Below, piece after piece: positions 7,592-14,183 of a stretch of 32,068 bases of DNA; within the stretch, counting starts at the first letter, position 1, and each line of letters starts with the position of its first letter. The stretch is from Bacteroidota bacterium (GTDB lineage Bacteria > Bacteroidota > Ignavibacteria > Ignavibacteriales > Ignavibacteriaceae): NCBI GenBank assembly GCA_023453665.1, contig JAEXTA010000178.1, positions 1 through 32,068 on the forward strand. Direction: 5' to 3'. A program made the translations under genes and the position numbers. Below the pieces are notes generated by a model. It saw nothing but the letters and a program-made list of their open reading frames with translations. It did not search any database and was not told where the DNA came from.

Positions 7592-8461
7592 TTAATTACC
7601 TCCAAGTATTAATGGTAAACCATCTTTACCAGATCCAATCACAACTATCTTAGAGTTTGGAGAGTTAGCAAGTTTTTCTGTTGCTTCAATTCCTTTCCAT
7701 TTTAAAAGCTGATCGCTGATACCTTTAGACACTATTTCCTGGAAATCGGCAATACCTTTTGCTTCAATTCTTTTTCTTTCGGCTTCCTGTGTTTCCCTTT
7801 GAAGTACAAACTGCATTCTCTGGCTTTCCTGTTCCGCTTTTAGTTTTTCTTCAATCGATGCGGTGAGTCCAGGAGGTAATAAAATTTGTCTCATCGGCGC
7901 ACTTTCTAGAGTAACACCGCGCGGTTGTATGAGTTTTGCAAGTTCGGTTTCAATTTGTTTGGCGAGCTGTTCTCTTTCGGCAGTATATAAAGCTCTTGCT
8001 TCATAACGGGCGGTTACACCTCTTACCACAGAACGAAAATGAGGGACAACAATTCTTTGTACATAATCTTCACCAACCGATTTATAAATTTTGTTTGCGT
8101 TTTCAAAACTCATACTGAAGAGAAGACTTATCTCAAGTTCAATACTCAAGCCTTCTTTTGAAGGTACAGTCATTGTTTCTTTTAATTCCTGAGTACGTGC
8201 ATCAAACTTAACCACTGTTGCCATCGGATTAACAAAATTAACTCCGGGATAAAGAGTATTGTCACTTACGTTTCCAAAAAAATCAATAACACCAACATGA
8301 CCGGCGGGAATAACCGTCCAGCATTGCATAAGTGCGATTAACACGGCGACAATAAATCCCATTAACGCAAAAGTTGATTCAGGTTTGCTGAATCTTTTTT
8401 TTGCATTTACATAAACTACTGCAGCTACTACAGCCGCAAGCAGTGCAACTACAAATAACAT
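7592..8461 (-). CDS. Prohibitin/SPFH (band 7) family membrane protein
   Basis: A 289-residue membrane-anchored SPFH protein. It opens with a hydrophobic helix (about residues 2-20) and has a second at 32-50, followed by the SPFH domain (VIPAGHVGVIDFFGNVSDNTLYPGVNFVNPM, continuing to about 230). The segment IEISLLFSMSFENANKIYKSVGEDYVQRIVVPHFRSVVRG is replaced here by ELEISLLFSMSF with the usual prohibitin YVQRIVVP motif. A charged helical stretch (residues 205-260, many E, K, R, Q) would form coiled-coil contacts in a ring. Homologues form large membrane cages and often modulate AAA proteases such as FtsH; no protease gene is adjacent. The ATG at 8459-8461 has AAGGAA about 7 bases before it. 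It is probably transcribed alone. Confidence 0.88.
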   Translation of the reverse strand: MLFVVALLAAVVAAVVYVNAKKRFSKPESTFALMGFIVAVLIALMQCWTVIPAGHVGVIDFFGNVSDNTLYPGVNFVNPMATVVKFDARTQELKETMTVPSKEGLSIELEISLLFSMSFENANKIYKSVGEDYVQRIVVPHFRSVVRGVTARYEARALYTAEREQLAKQIETELAKLIQPRGVTLESAPMRQILLPPGLTASIEEKLKAEQESQRMQFVLQRETQEAERKRIEAKGIADFQEIVSKGISDQLLKWKGIEATEKLANSPNSKIVVIGSGKDGLPLILGGN

Positions 8462-8543
8462 GATAATTCCTTTGGATGACTTGATTAATTTTTATTTAGT
8501 TAAAATAAATATAATGAAAAGAAATTTGGGATATGGTGGAAAT

Positions 8544-8564
8544 GGGACGGCATAATTCCGTCCC
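8544..8564 (-). terminator. GC-rich hairpin between the ferritin-like and prohibitin genes
   Basis: GGGACGG at 8544-8550 pairs perfectly with CCGTCCC at 8558-8564 around a seven-base loop. It lies just beyond the ferritin-like stop on the minus strand. There is no clear T tract after it, so it may be a transcript-end hairpin or a small repeat remnant rather than an efficient intrinsic terminator. Confidence 0.4.
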
Positions 8565-8581
8565 TCTAAATACGCAGAAAA

Positions 8582-9034
8582 TTATTTCTTATACTCTTTT
8601 AAATAACCCTGGAATTCGATCATGTGCGATTCTTCCATTCCAAGCAGCCTGATGCAAAGATCCTGGGTTACATAATCGGTCCCATCGCACATCTTAATGA
8701 TTTTGTTATACTGTGCGCAGGCGCCTTTTTCAGCTTCAATAACACCTTCAATAACTGATGCGACATCAGTTGTATCTTTTAATGTCTGTAATTTTTTTTG
8801 ATGTGCTTTAAAGTTCATTGAACCGGGAACTGTTCCGCCGAGTTCTTTTATTCTTTTAGCGAGTGATTGTGCGTGACCTATTTCTTCAGTTATATCAACA
8901 GCGAGAGATTTTTTTATTTCTTCTGCACGGACTCCGTCAAGGTTAACTGAGTTGGAGATGTAATTCATTACTGTTTCCATTTCCATCCAGTAACTTGTTG
9001 TAAGCTCGTTTATGATTTCCTTCTTTGTCGCCAT
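8582..9034 (-). CDS. Ferritin-like di-iron protein
   Basis: A 150-residue all-helical protein with the four-helix di-iron ligand pattern: a first-helix glutamate near E18-E20 (YWMEMETVMNY), E51-x2-H54 (DITEEIGHAQ), a third-helix glutamate near E100-E102 (GVIEAEKGACAQY), and E124-x2-H127 (LGMEESHMIEF). This is the bacterioferritin/rubrerythrin-type arrangement. There is no rubredoxin CxxC tail, so it is not a rubrerythrin, and the heme-ligand methionine of true bacterioferritin was not identified. Iron storage or peroxide protection is likely but the exact activity is open. A strong GGAGG ribosome site lies 6 bases before the ATG and overlaps the stop region of the phosphorylase gene upstream, which points to co-transcription and translational coupling. 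Confidence 0.85.
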   Translation of the reverse strand: MATKKEIINELTTSYWMEMETVMNYISNSVNLDGVRAEEIKKSLAVDITEEIGHAQSLAKRIKELGGTVPGSMNFKAHQKKLQTLKDTTDVASVIEGVIEAEKGACAQYNKIIKMCDGTDYVTQDLCIRLLGMEESHMIEFQGYLKEYKK

Positions 9035-9042
9035 AGTGCCTC

Positions 9043-10350
9043 CTAAGTAATTATTCTTTTAATAAGTTTTGGTTTATTCACTTTTGATTTTGAATATGTT
9101 ATAGATTCAACAATTTTTTCCGCTGCAAGTTCAGCTTTTGGTTTTGAGTTGGAGTGAATCACAGCAAGCTTATCCCCTCGTTTTATTCTATCCCCGATCT
9201 TAACATTAAAAATTATTCCTGCAACGGGATCAATAACATCTTCTTTCTTCAATCTTCCTGCGCCAAGTTCAAGTGCTGCCATACCTATTGAATACGTGTT
9301 TATCTCTTTTAGGTACCCGTCTTTAGGTGAACTGACATCAATCACAAATTTTGGTTTAGGATATTTTTCAGGATCGATAATGTAATTTGCATCTCCCCCC
9401 TGAAGTTTTACAATCTCAACAAATTTTTCAAATGCTTTCCCGTTTTTGATTAATGATTCAGAAAGTTTTACACCTTCTTTAATTGAGGAAACTTTTCTGC
9501 CAAGAAATATCATCGTTCCGGATAATTGCATACATAATTCATAAAGGTCACCTTCAGTAATTTCTCCTCTAAGAATTTTTAGCGATTCGTAAACTTCCAG
9601 CCAGTTGCCAATATAATTACCAAGCGGCTGATTCATATCAGTTATGAAAGCGACAACTTTTTTGTTAAATGATTTTGCCGTGTTAATCAATGAGTCAGCA
9701 AGTTCAACCGATGATTTTGTTGTGCGCATAAATGCGCCGCTTCCAGTTTTTACATCAAGGACTAATCCGTCAATTCCTTCAGCAAGTTTTTTGCTCATTA
9801 TACTTGCCGTAATTAATGGAATTGATTCAACAGTGCCCGTTACATCACGTAATGCATAAATAAGTTTGTCGGCAGGAGCTATATCTTTTGTCTGTCCTAT
9901 TAATACAGCGCCGCATTTTTTAAGTACACTTTTATATTGCTTTAAGTTAAGATCGGTTTTAAATCCTGGTATTGATTCAAGTTTATCAAGTGTTCCGCCG
10001 GTATGTCCCAATCCTCTCCCTGAAATCATCGGTACATTGACACCCGCCGCAGCAACTATTGGTGCAATTATTAGCGAGGTTTTATCACCAACTCCGCCCG
10101 TTGAGTGTTTATCAATTTTCTTTCCTTTTATTTCATTTAGATTGATAACAATTCCGCTGTTGAGCATTGAATTTGTTAATGCTGAAGTTTCTGTGACATT
10201 CATTCCTTTTAAATAAGCAGCCATAAGGAATGATGAAAATTGATAGTCAGGTATTTTTCCTTTTGTATATGATGAAATCAAAAATTCAATTTCATTTTTT
10301 GATAAAGGGTTACCGTCTCTTTTTTTGCGTATTATTTCGATGACATTCAT
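9043..10350 (-). CDS. deoA: Pyrimidine-nucleoside / thymidine phosphorylase
   Basis: Splits thymidine, and probably uridine and deoxyuridine, with phosphate to the base and (deoxy)ribose-1-phosphate in nucleoside salvage. The 435-residue length fits Pdp/DeoA. The phosphate-site signature KHSTGGVGDKTS lies at about residues 81-92, followed by MISGRGLGHTGGTLDKLESI, the glycosyltransferase family 3 pattern. The SIPLITASIMSKKLAEG segment and the C-terminal pyrimidine-phosphorylase domain (about 345-430, GYLKEINTYSIGMAALELGAG, split by the usual loop) are present. The ATG at 10348-10350 is at the family start. Whether it is Pdp (broad) or DeoA (thymidine-specific) cannot be decided from sequence alone. 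It is divergent from aspS and runs into the ferritin-like gene. Confidence 0.93.
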   Translation of the reverse strand: MNVIEIIRKKRDGNPLSKNEIEFLISSYTKGKIPDYQFSSFLMAAYLKGMNVTETSALTNSMLNSGIVINLNEIKGKKIDKHSTGGVGDKTSLIIAPIVAAAGVNVPMISGRGLGHTGGTLDKLESIPGFKTDLNLKQYKSVLKKCGAVLIGQTKDIAPADKLIYALRDVTGTVESIPLITASIMSKKLAEGIDGLVLDVKTGSGAFMRTTKSSVELADSLINTAKSFNKKVVAFITDMNQPLGNYIGNWLEVYESLKILRGEITEGDLYELCMQLSGTMIFLGRKVSSIKEGVKLSESLIKNGKAFEKFVEIVKLQGGDANYIIDPEKYPKPKFVIDVSSPKDGYLKEINTYSIGMAALELGAGRLKKEDVIDPVAGIIFNVKIGDRIKRGDKLAVIHSNSKPKAELAAEKIVESITYSKSKVNKPKLIKRIIT

Positions 10351-10416
10351 AGTGCAAACTTAATAAATCCGGTAATGATTTAAATGGTAATTCTAAACTT
10401 TGAAAGAAGAAAAAAA

Positions 10417-10460
10417 TTTCACAGAGAACCACAGAGAAGACACGGAGTACCACGGAGAAA
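10417..10460. repeat. Diverged CACAGAG-type repeat in the deoA-aspS intergenic region
   Basis: The segment contains four staggered units, TTTCACAGAGAA, CCACAGAGAAG, ACACGGAGTA and CCACGGAGAAA, all variants of the CACAGAG/CACGGAG word that bounds the GxxExxY cassette at 1281-1730. It lies between two divergent genes, downstream of neither, with no GxxExxY gene attached. It is best read as a solitary or decayed member of the same repeat family. Confidence 0.7.
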
Positions 10461-10573
10461 ATCCAATCAAGTCTTAATCTTTTCCTAATTCTTTATCTGT
10501 TCACCCGTTTGTTTGACCCTTCTTTATTGATTATTTTATCCGCTTGAATTTCAAAAAGGAGTACCTGAACTAA

Positions 10574-12340
10574 ATGTTATTTAAAGATAGAACGCATACC
10601 TGTGGTGAATTGAGAGAATCAAACATTGGTGAAAATGTTGTACTTAACGGATGGGTTGATACAAGACGCGATCTTGGAGGATTAATTTTTATTGAACTAA
10701 GAGATCGTTATGGAATTACACAGGTTGTTTTTGAACCGGGGTTTAATGAATCCGCTCACACAAAAGCAAAAGATCTTCGTAACGAATTTGTTATATCTAT
10801 AGAAGGGATAGTCAGAAAAAGACCCGCTGATACAGAAAATCCGACTCTTCCTACAGGTCTGGTTGATGTAATGGTTAACACTCTTATAATATTGAATGAA
10901 GCCAAAACAACTCCTTTCCAAATAAGAGATAACATTGATGTAAGTGAAGATAACCGGCTTAAATACAGATACCTCGATTTAAGAAGACCAATGGTTCAGA
11001 AAAATCTTTTACTCCGCCATAAAATGTATCAGCTTGTAAGAAAATATTTTGATGCAAATAATTTTATAGAAATTGAAACTCCCGTTTTAATGAAAAGCAC
11101 ACCTGAAGGTGCGCGCGATTACCTTGTCCCAAGCAGGGTCCATAAGGGAAAATTTTATGCGTTACCACAATCACCGCAGCAATACAAACAGTTGTTAATG
11201 GTATCCGGTTTTGATCGCTACTTTCAGATCGTTAAATGTTTCCGGGATGAAGATTTGCGTGCAGATCGCCAACCGGAGTTTACACAGATAGATGTTGAAA
11301 TGTCTTTTGTTGGCCAGGAAAATATTTTTTTAATTGTTGAAGGGCTGATGAAAATCTTATTTAAAGAGATATGGGGAAAGGAACTCCAGACTCCGCTCCC
11401 AAGATTATCCTTTGAAGAAGCGATGGAAAAATACGGAAGCGATAAACCAGATTTAAGATTTGACCTTGAAATGACAACTCTCAATAACGTATTTAAACAG
11501 AGTACATTTAAAGTTTTTTCTGATTCTATCAATAATAAAGGAATAATTACCGGGCTGTTAGCTCCCGGATGCGGAAACTATACGCGAAATCAATTAGATG
11601 TTTTAACAGATTATGTTAAAAAACTCGGAGCTTCCGGTTTAATATGGATGCGTGTAAAAGAAAATGAATTAGAAGCGCCAATATTGAAGTTCTTATCTGT
11701 AGAAGAACAGAACAATCTGAGGGCAAATTTAAATGCAAAAGACGGAGATTTAATTTTTATACTTGCCGGACCCAAACTTAAAACCCTGAATGTCATGGGT
11801 CAGTTAAGATTAGAAATGGCAAAAAGATTAAATCTTATTACTGAAAAAACTGAACCCAAACTATTATGGGTAACGGATTTTCCATTACTTGAGTGGGATG
11901 AACAAACAAAACGTTTCTATGCTATGCATCATCCATTCACATCACCGAGAGTTGAAGATATTGAACTATTAGATAAAAACCCTGCAGACGTAAAAGCAAG
12001 AGCTTATGATTTAGTACTTAACGGAAGTGAAATAGCCGGCGGAAGCATTAGAATTCATAACTCAGACTTGCAATCAAAAATGTTCTCAATCCTTGGTATT
12101 TCGAGTGAAGAAGCTGAATACAAGTTCGGATTTTTAATGAATGCATTTAAATATGGCGCTCCGCCGCATGGAGGAATTGCATTCGGGTTTGATAGAATGG
12201 CGATGATATTCTGTGGTGAAGATTCAATACGTGAAGTAATTGCATTCCCTAAAACCGCAAGTGCAGTTTCATTGATGGATGATTCACCATCAAATGTTAG
12301 TGAAGAGCAGTTGAAAGAATTACATATTAGGATCAGGTAA
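10574..12340 (+). CDS. aspS: Aspartyl-tRNA synthetase
   Basis: Charges tRNA(Asp), or tRNA(Asp) and tRNA(Asn) if the enzyme is non-discriminating. The 588-residue size matches the bacterial type with the GAD insertion. Domain order: anticodon-binding OB fold (about 1-110, VVLNGWVDTRRDLGGLIFIE), class II catalytic core with flipping-loop/motif 2 sequence FRDEDLRADRQPEFTQID, GAD domain in the middle (about 285-420), and motif 3 GGIAFGFDRMAMIF near the end. The ATG at 10574 has AAAAGGAG about 13 bases upstream, a slightly long but plausible spacing. It reads away from the phosphorylase gene across a 223-base gap that contains a CACAGAG-type repeat. Confidence 0.97.
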   Translation: MLFKDRTHTCGELRESNIGENVVLNGWVDTRRDLGGLIFIELRDRYGITQVVFEPGFNESAHTKAKDLRNEFVISIEGIVRKRPADTENPTLPTGLVDVMVNTLIILNEAKTTPFQIRDNIDVSEDNRLKYRYLDLRRPMVQKNLLLRHKMYQLVRKYFDANNFIEIETPVLMKSTPEGARDYLVPSRVHKGKFYALPQSPQQYKQLLMVSGFDRYFQIVKCFRDEDLRADRQPEFTQIDVEMSFVGQENIFLIVEGLMKILFKEIWGKELQTPLPRLSFEEAMEKYGSDKPDLRFDLEMTTLNNVFKQSTFKVFSDSINNKGIITGLLAPGCGNYTRNQLDVLTDYVKKLGASGLIWMRVKENELEAPILKFLSVEEQNNLRANLNAKDGDLIFILAGPKLKTLNVMGQLRLEMAKRLNLITEKTEPKLLWVTDFPLLEWDEQTKRFYAMHHPFTSPRVEDIELLDKNPADVKARAYDLVLNGSEIAGGSIRIHNSDLQSKMFSILGISSEEAEYKFGFLMNAFKYGAPPHGGIAFGFDRMAMIFCGEDSIREVIAFPKTASAVSLMDDSPSNVSEEQLKELHIRIR

Positions 12341-12375
12341 AAATTCGGTTTAGATTTTTACCAAACAACATCAAT

Positions 12376-12409
12376 GAAATGATATCTTTTATTTAAGAGA
12401 TATCATTTC
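12376..12409 (+). terminator. AT-rich perfect hairpin downstream of aspS
   Basis: GAAATGATATCT (12376-12387) and AGATATCATTTC (12398-12409) are exact reverse complements around a 10-base loop, 35 bases after the aspS stop. The stem is AT-rich and lacks a following T run, so it is a weak intrinsic-terminator candidate or an mRNA-end stabilising structure. Confidence 0.4.
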
Positions 12410-12637
12410 TATTCCCAAAGTCAGGCTACAATAAAAACCAACTGAACAATATTATCCTCTTTACATTTTAATCGGAAAATACTACTGGAAGAAAAGTAAT
12501 ACCTCCGGTAAAGAGTACATTATTTAAAAATTTCAACAGTAAAACTTTCTACCGGTTACCGGTAATTTCATATCTCTACAAATTCTACTCACACAATAAC
12601 AATCAAATTTTTAAAGAAACCCGGTGGCATAATTTTT

Positions 12638-12643
12638 TATAAT
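12638..12643 (+). promoter_or_regulatory. Candidate -10 element (TATAAT) upstream of the pilin-like genes
   Basis: A consensus TATAAT lies 178 bases upstream of the first pilin-like start. No good -35 is found at 16-18 bases; the upstream sequence CCCGGTGGCAT is not a recognisable -35. AT-rich DNA gives such boxes by chance, so confidence is low. Confidence 0.2.
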
Positions 12644-12820
12644 GTATATGCAGTCGTTCTTTAAGAAAGTGAATGAGTTTTTACAGAAATCGAAAAGAGT
12701 AAAACTTACAAAACAGGAATTTATTACCAGATACCATAATAAAATTTACCGACTTGAGGTAATAATAGTTTTGAAAGTATGTAATTAAAAAAAATTGAAA
12801 AAAAGAAAGGTTAACAAGTC

Positions 12821-13204
12821 GTGGGACAACAACAATTATTATTAGTAGTGCTGGGAGTAATAGTTGTGGGGCTTGCAGTGACAATTGGAATTTTTGTTTT
12901 CAAACAAAACGCAATTGATCAAAAGAGGGACCTGGTAATGAATGAGTGCAACAATCTTGGCAATCTAGCATTAAAATATTATAAGAAACCCGTTGCTTAT
13001 GGCGGCGGCGGAAGCACAAGCTTTGCAGGATTTACCGTTCCGAGTGAATTAGCAGTAACTCCTACCGGTACTTATACCGCAAGTATTGTCGGAGATAGCC
13101 TGATTATAATTGGCACAGGAAATGACGTAGTAAATGGTACTGATTCTGTTAAAATAATGACAATAGTCAACTCGCGAGAACATTACTCTAGAGTTATAAA
13201 TTAA
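12821..13204 (+). CDS. Small pilin-like exported protein, copy 1 (MGQQQLLL family)
   Basis: A 127-residue protein with almost no leader: MGQQQ followed by a 22-24 residue hydrophobic helix (LLLVVLGVIVVGLAVTIGIFVF), then an amphipathic stretch NAIDQKRDLVMNECNNLGNLALKYYKKP, a glycine-rich turn (AYGGGGSTSF), and a beta-rich end. The overall layout is that of a type IV pilin or pseudopilin, and it lies directly upstream of the pilus machine. The canonical G-F-T-L-x-E cleavage site is absent; only a G2 is available and there is no glutamate at +5. Only one cysteine (in NECNNLG) is present, whereas copy 2 has two. The start is GTG at 12821, with AAAGAAAGG upstream; its N-terminus aligns exactly with copy 2, which fixes the start. 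The pilin role is inferred from shape and context. Confidence 0.8.
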   Translation: MGQQQLLLVVLGVIVVGLAVTIGIFVFKQNAIDQKRDLVMNECNNLGNLALKYYKKPVAYGGGGSTSFAGFTVPSELAVTPTGTYTASIVGDSLIIIGTGNDVVNGTDSVKIMTIVNSREHYSRVIN

Positions 13205-13274
13205 AAAGTAAATAATTAACTAATTAAAAAAACAAACACAAATAACTTCAACAACCAAATAAAGGAGATCTAAA

Positions 13275-13664
13275 ATGGGTCAACAACAGCTTCTCTTAAT
13301 CGTTCTCGGCGTTATCGTAGTTGGTATCGCAGTAGTCGTTGGTATAAACTTATTCAATGCAAATGCAGAAGAATCAGCTAAAGACGGCGTAGTTTCTGAT
13401 TGTACAAATCTTGGTGCAATGGCACAGCAGTTCTATAAGAAACCTCTTTCAATGGGTGGTGGTGGAAATACTTTTAACACCGGTGGACCAAGTGGTGCTG
13501 GTTTCGAAATTCCTGCAAGCTTAGTTAGCACAGCTAACGGTACATATGCAGCTACACCATCAGGTACAAACTGTGTTATAGTTGGTACCCCGATTGAAAC
13601 AAGTTATGCATGGACAGTTACAACTACAGTTACTCCTGACTCAATTCAGTCAGTCGTTAACTAA
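13275..13664 (+). CDS. Small pilin-like exported protein, copy 2 (MGQQQLLL family), likely the major subunit
   Basis: A 129-residue paralogue of the preceding gene. It shares MGQQQLLL, the hydrophobic helix (LLLIVLGVIVVGIAVVVGI), the CxNLGxxAxxxYKKPxxxGGGG block and the SxxxTANGTYxA segment. It has two cysteines, in VSDCTNLG and GTNCVIVG, that could form a disulfide as in many pilins. It has a near-perfect AAAGGAG ribosome site 7 bases before ATG and an intrinsic terminator 20 bases after its stop, both features of a strongly expressed gene, so it is probably the main subunit; this is inference. No processing site of the usual prepilin type is seen. Similar GQQQLLL proteins occur in the same bacterial group as far as I recall, but I know of no assigned function. 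Confidence 0.82.
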   Translation: MGQQQLLLIVLGVIVVGIAVVVGINLFNANAEESAKDGVVSDCTNLGAMAQQFYKKPLSMGGGGNTFNTGGPSGAGFEIPASLVSTANGTYAATPSGTNCVIVGTPIETSYAWTVTTTVTPDSIQSVVN

Positions 13665-13684
13665 TTAAAAAGAAATCTAATTTC

Positions 13685-13714
13685 AAAAGGCTGTATGAAC
13701 TACAGCCTTTTTTT
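13685..13714 (+). terminator. Strong intrinsic terminator after the pilin-like pair
   Basis: AAAAGGCTGTA (13685-13695) pairs perfectly with TACAGCCTTTT (13701-13711) around a five-base loop, followed by a run of T (TTTTTTTG). This is a textbook rho-independent terminator 20 bases after the copy 2 stop. It separates the pilin-like transcript from the machine operon that begins at 14184. Confidence 0.9.
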
Positions 13715-14183
13715 GTTTTAAAATTCTATCTGGATTTATTTTGTCTGGCAATCAGTATTTGCCACTCTGTATTTAAAAAAATTTTATTCAATTGATCTGC
13801 GATACTGTATACTAATTTTTTTAAGAATTGAAATATTAATTTAATAAGTTGATTTAGTGTTAGACTATTAAAAGAATATAATTGTAAAGTCAATTTTATC
13901 ATTTCAATTTTATTTAACCTGACAACCCATTTCACCAACACATCAATTAATAGAATACAACAAGCTGTAACCGTAATTATTTTTTACTTCTTACCTAATA
14001 CGTTTTTACAACCTGTAAATTTTTACAAAGAGCAACTGCTAAATTTCAATTTATGATCATTCCTCAAACAATACCAAATTGTAATAAGAGGCATACTTTT
14101 TGAAACTGATAGAAAAAGTTGAAAAATCAAACAGAAATATTTTTGTTCATTTTTCAAATATAATTGTTAAATTGTAATCAGTA
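13715..14183. other. AT-rich non-coding region upstream of the pilus machine operon
   Basis: About 470 bases without a supportable gene. A frame on the minus strand (13726-13941) has low-complexity, Leu/Ile/Lys-rich content and no ribosome site, so it is not called. The one structured element seen is an inverted repeat TTTACA-ACC-TGTAAA at 14005-14019, embedded in a nine-base direct repeat TTTTTACAA (14003-14011 and 14020-14028). The promoter of the pilC-led operon should lie here. Confidence 0.5.
14003..14028. promoter_or_regulatory. Operator-like symmetrical site upstream of pilC
   Basis: TTTACA-ACC-TGTAAA (14005-14019) is a perfect 6+6 inverted repeat with a three-base centre, flanked so that TTTTTACAA also occurs twice as a direct repeat 17 bases apart. 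Size and symmetry suit a dimeric DNA-binding protein. It is 165 bases upstream of the pilC start. No regulator can be assigned. Confidence 0.3.

Larger units (their letters stand above)
12341..12820. other. 480-base non-coding region upstream of the pilin-like genes
   Basis: No supportable gene. It holds an aspS-proximal hairpin (12376-12409), a tight double palindrome TACCGGTTACCGGTA at 12550-12564, a TATAAT-like box at 12638-12643, and an inverted pair TTATTACC (12721-12728) / GGTAATAA (12758-12765) in what would be the pilin mRNA leader. If transcription starts near 12650 the first pilin gene would have a leader of about 170 bases. The region is the likely control region for the pilin-like pair. 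Confidence 0.5.

Noticed and set aside
9866..10216. Plus-strand frame of 116 codons inside the phosphorylase gene
   Set aside because: Lies wholly antisense to a confidently identified gene; Ser/Pro/Ile-rich translation as expected from an opposite-strand frame.
12624..12640. Possible sigma-54 promoter (GGTGGCAT...) before the pilin-like genes
   Set aside because: The GG is not followed by GC at the required 10-base spacing; the downstream bases are TTTTAT.
12341..12820. c-di-GMP or other riboswitch in the pilin leader
   Set aside because: The conserved cores of GEMM-type riboswitches were not found; only simple inverted repeats are present.
12681..12884. Minus-strand frame of 67 codons antisense to the start of the first pilin-like gene
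   Set aside because: Overlaps a real gene on the other strand, has no ribosome site and gives a low-complexity hydrophobic sequence.
13726..13941. Minus-strand frame of 71 codons downstream of the pilin terminator
   Set aside because: Low-complexity Leu/Ile/Lys/Asn translation, no ribosome site and no family resemblance; typical chance frame in AT-rich DNA.
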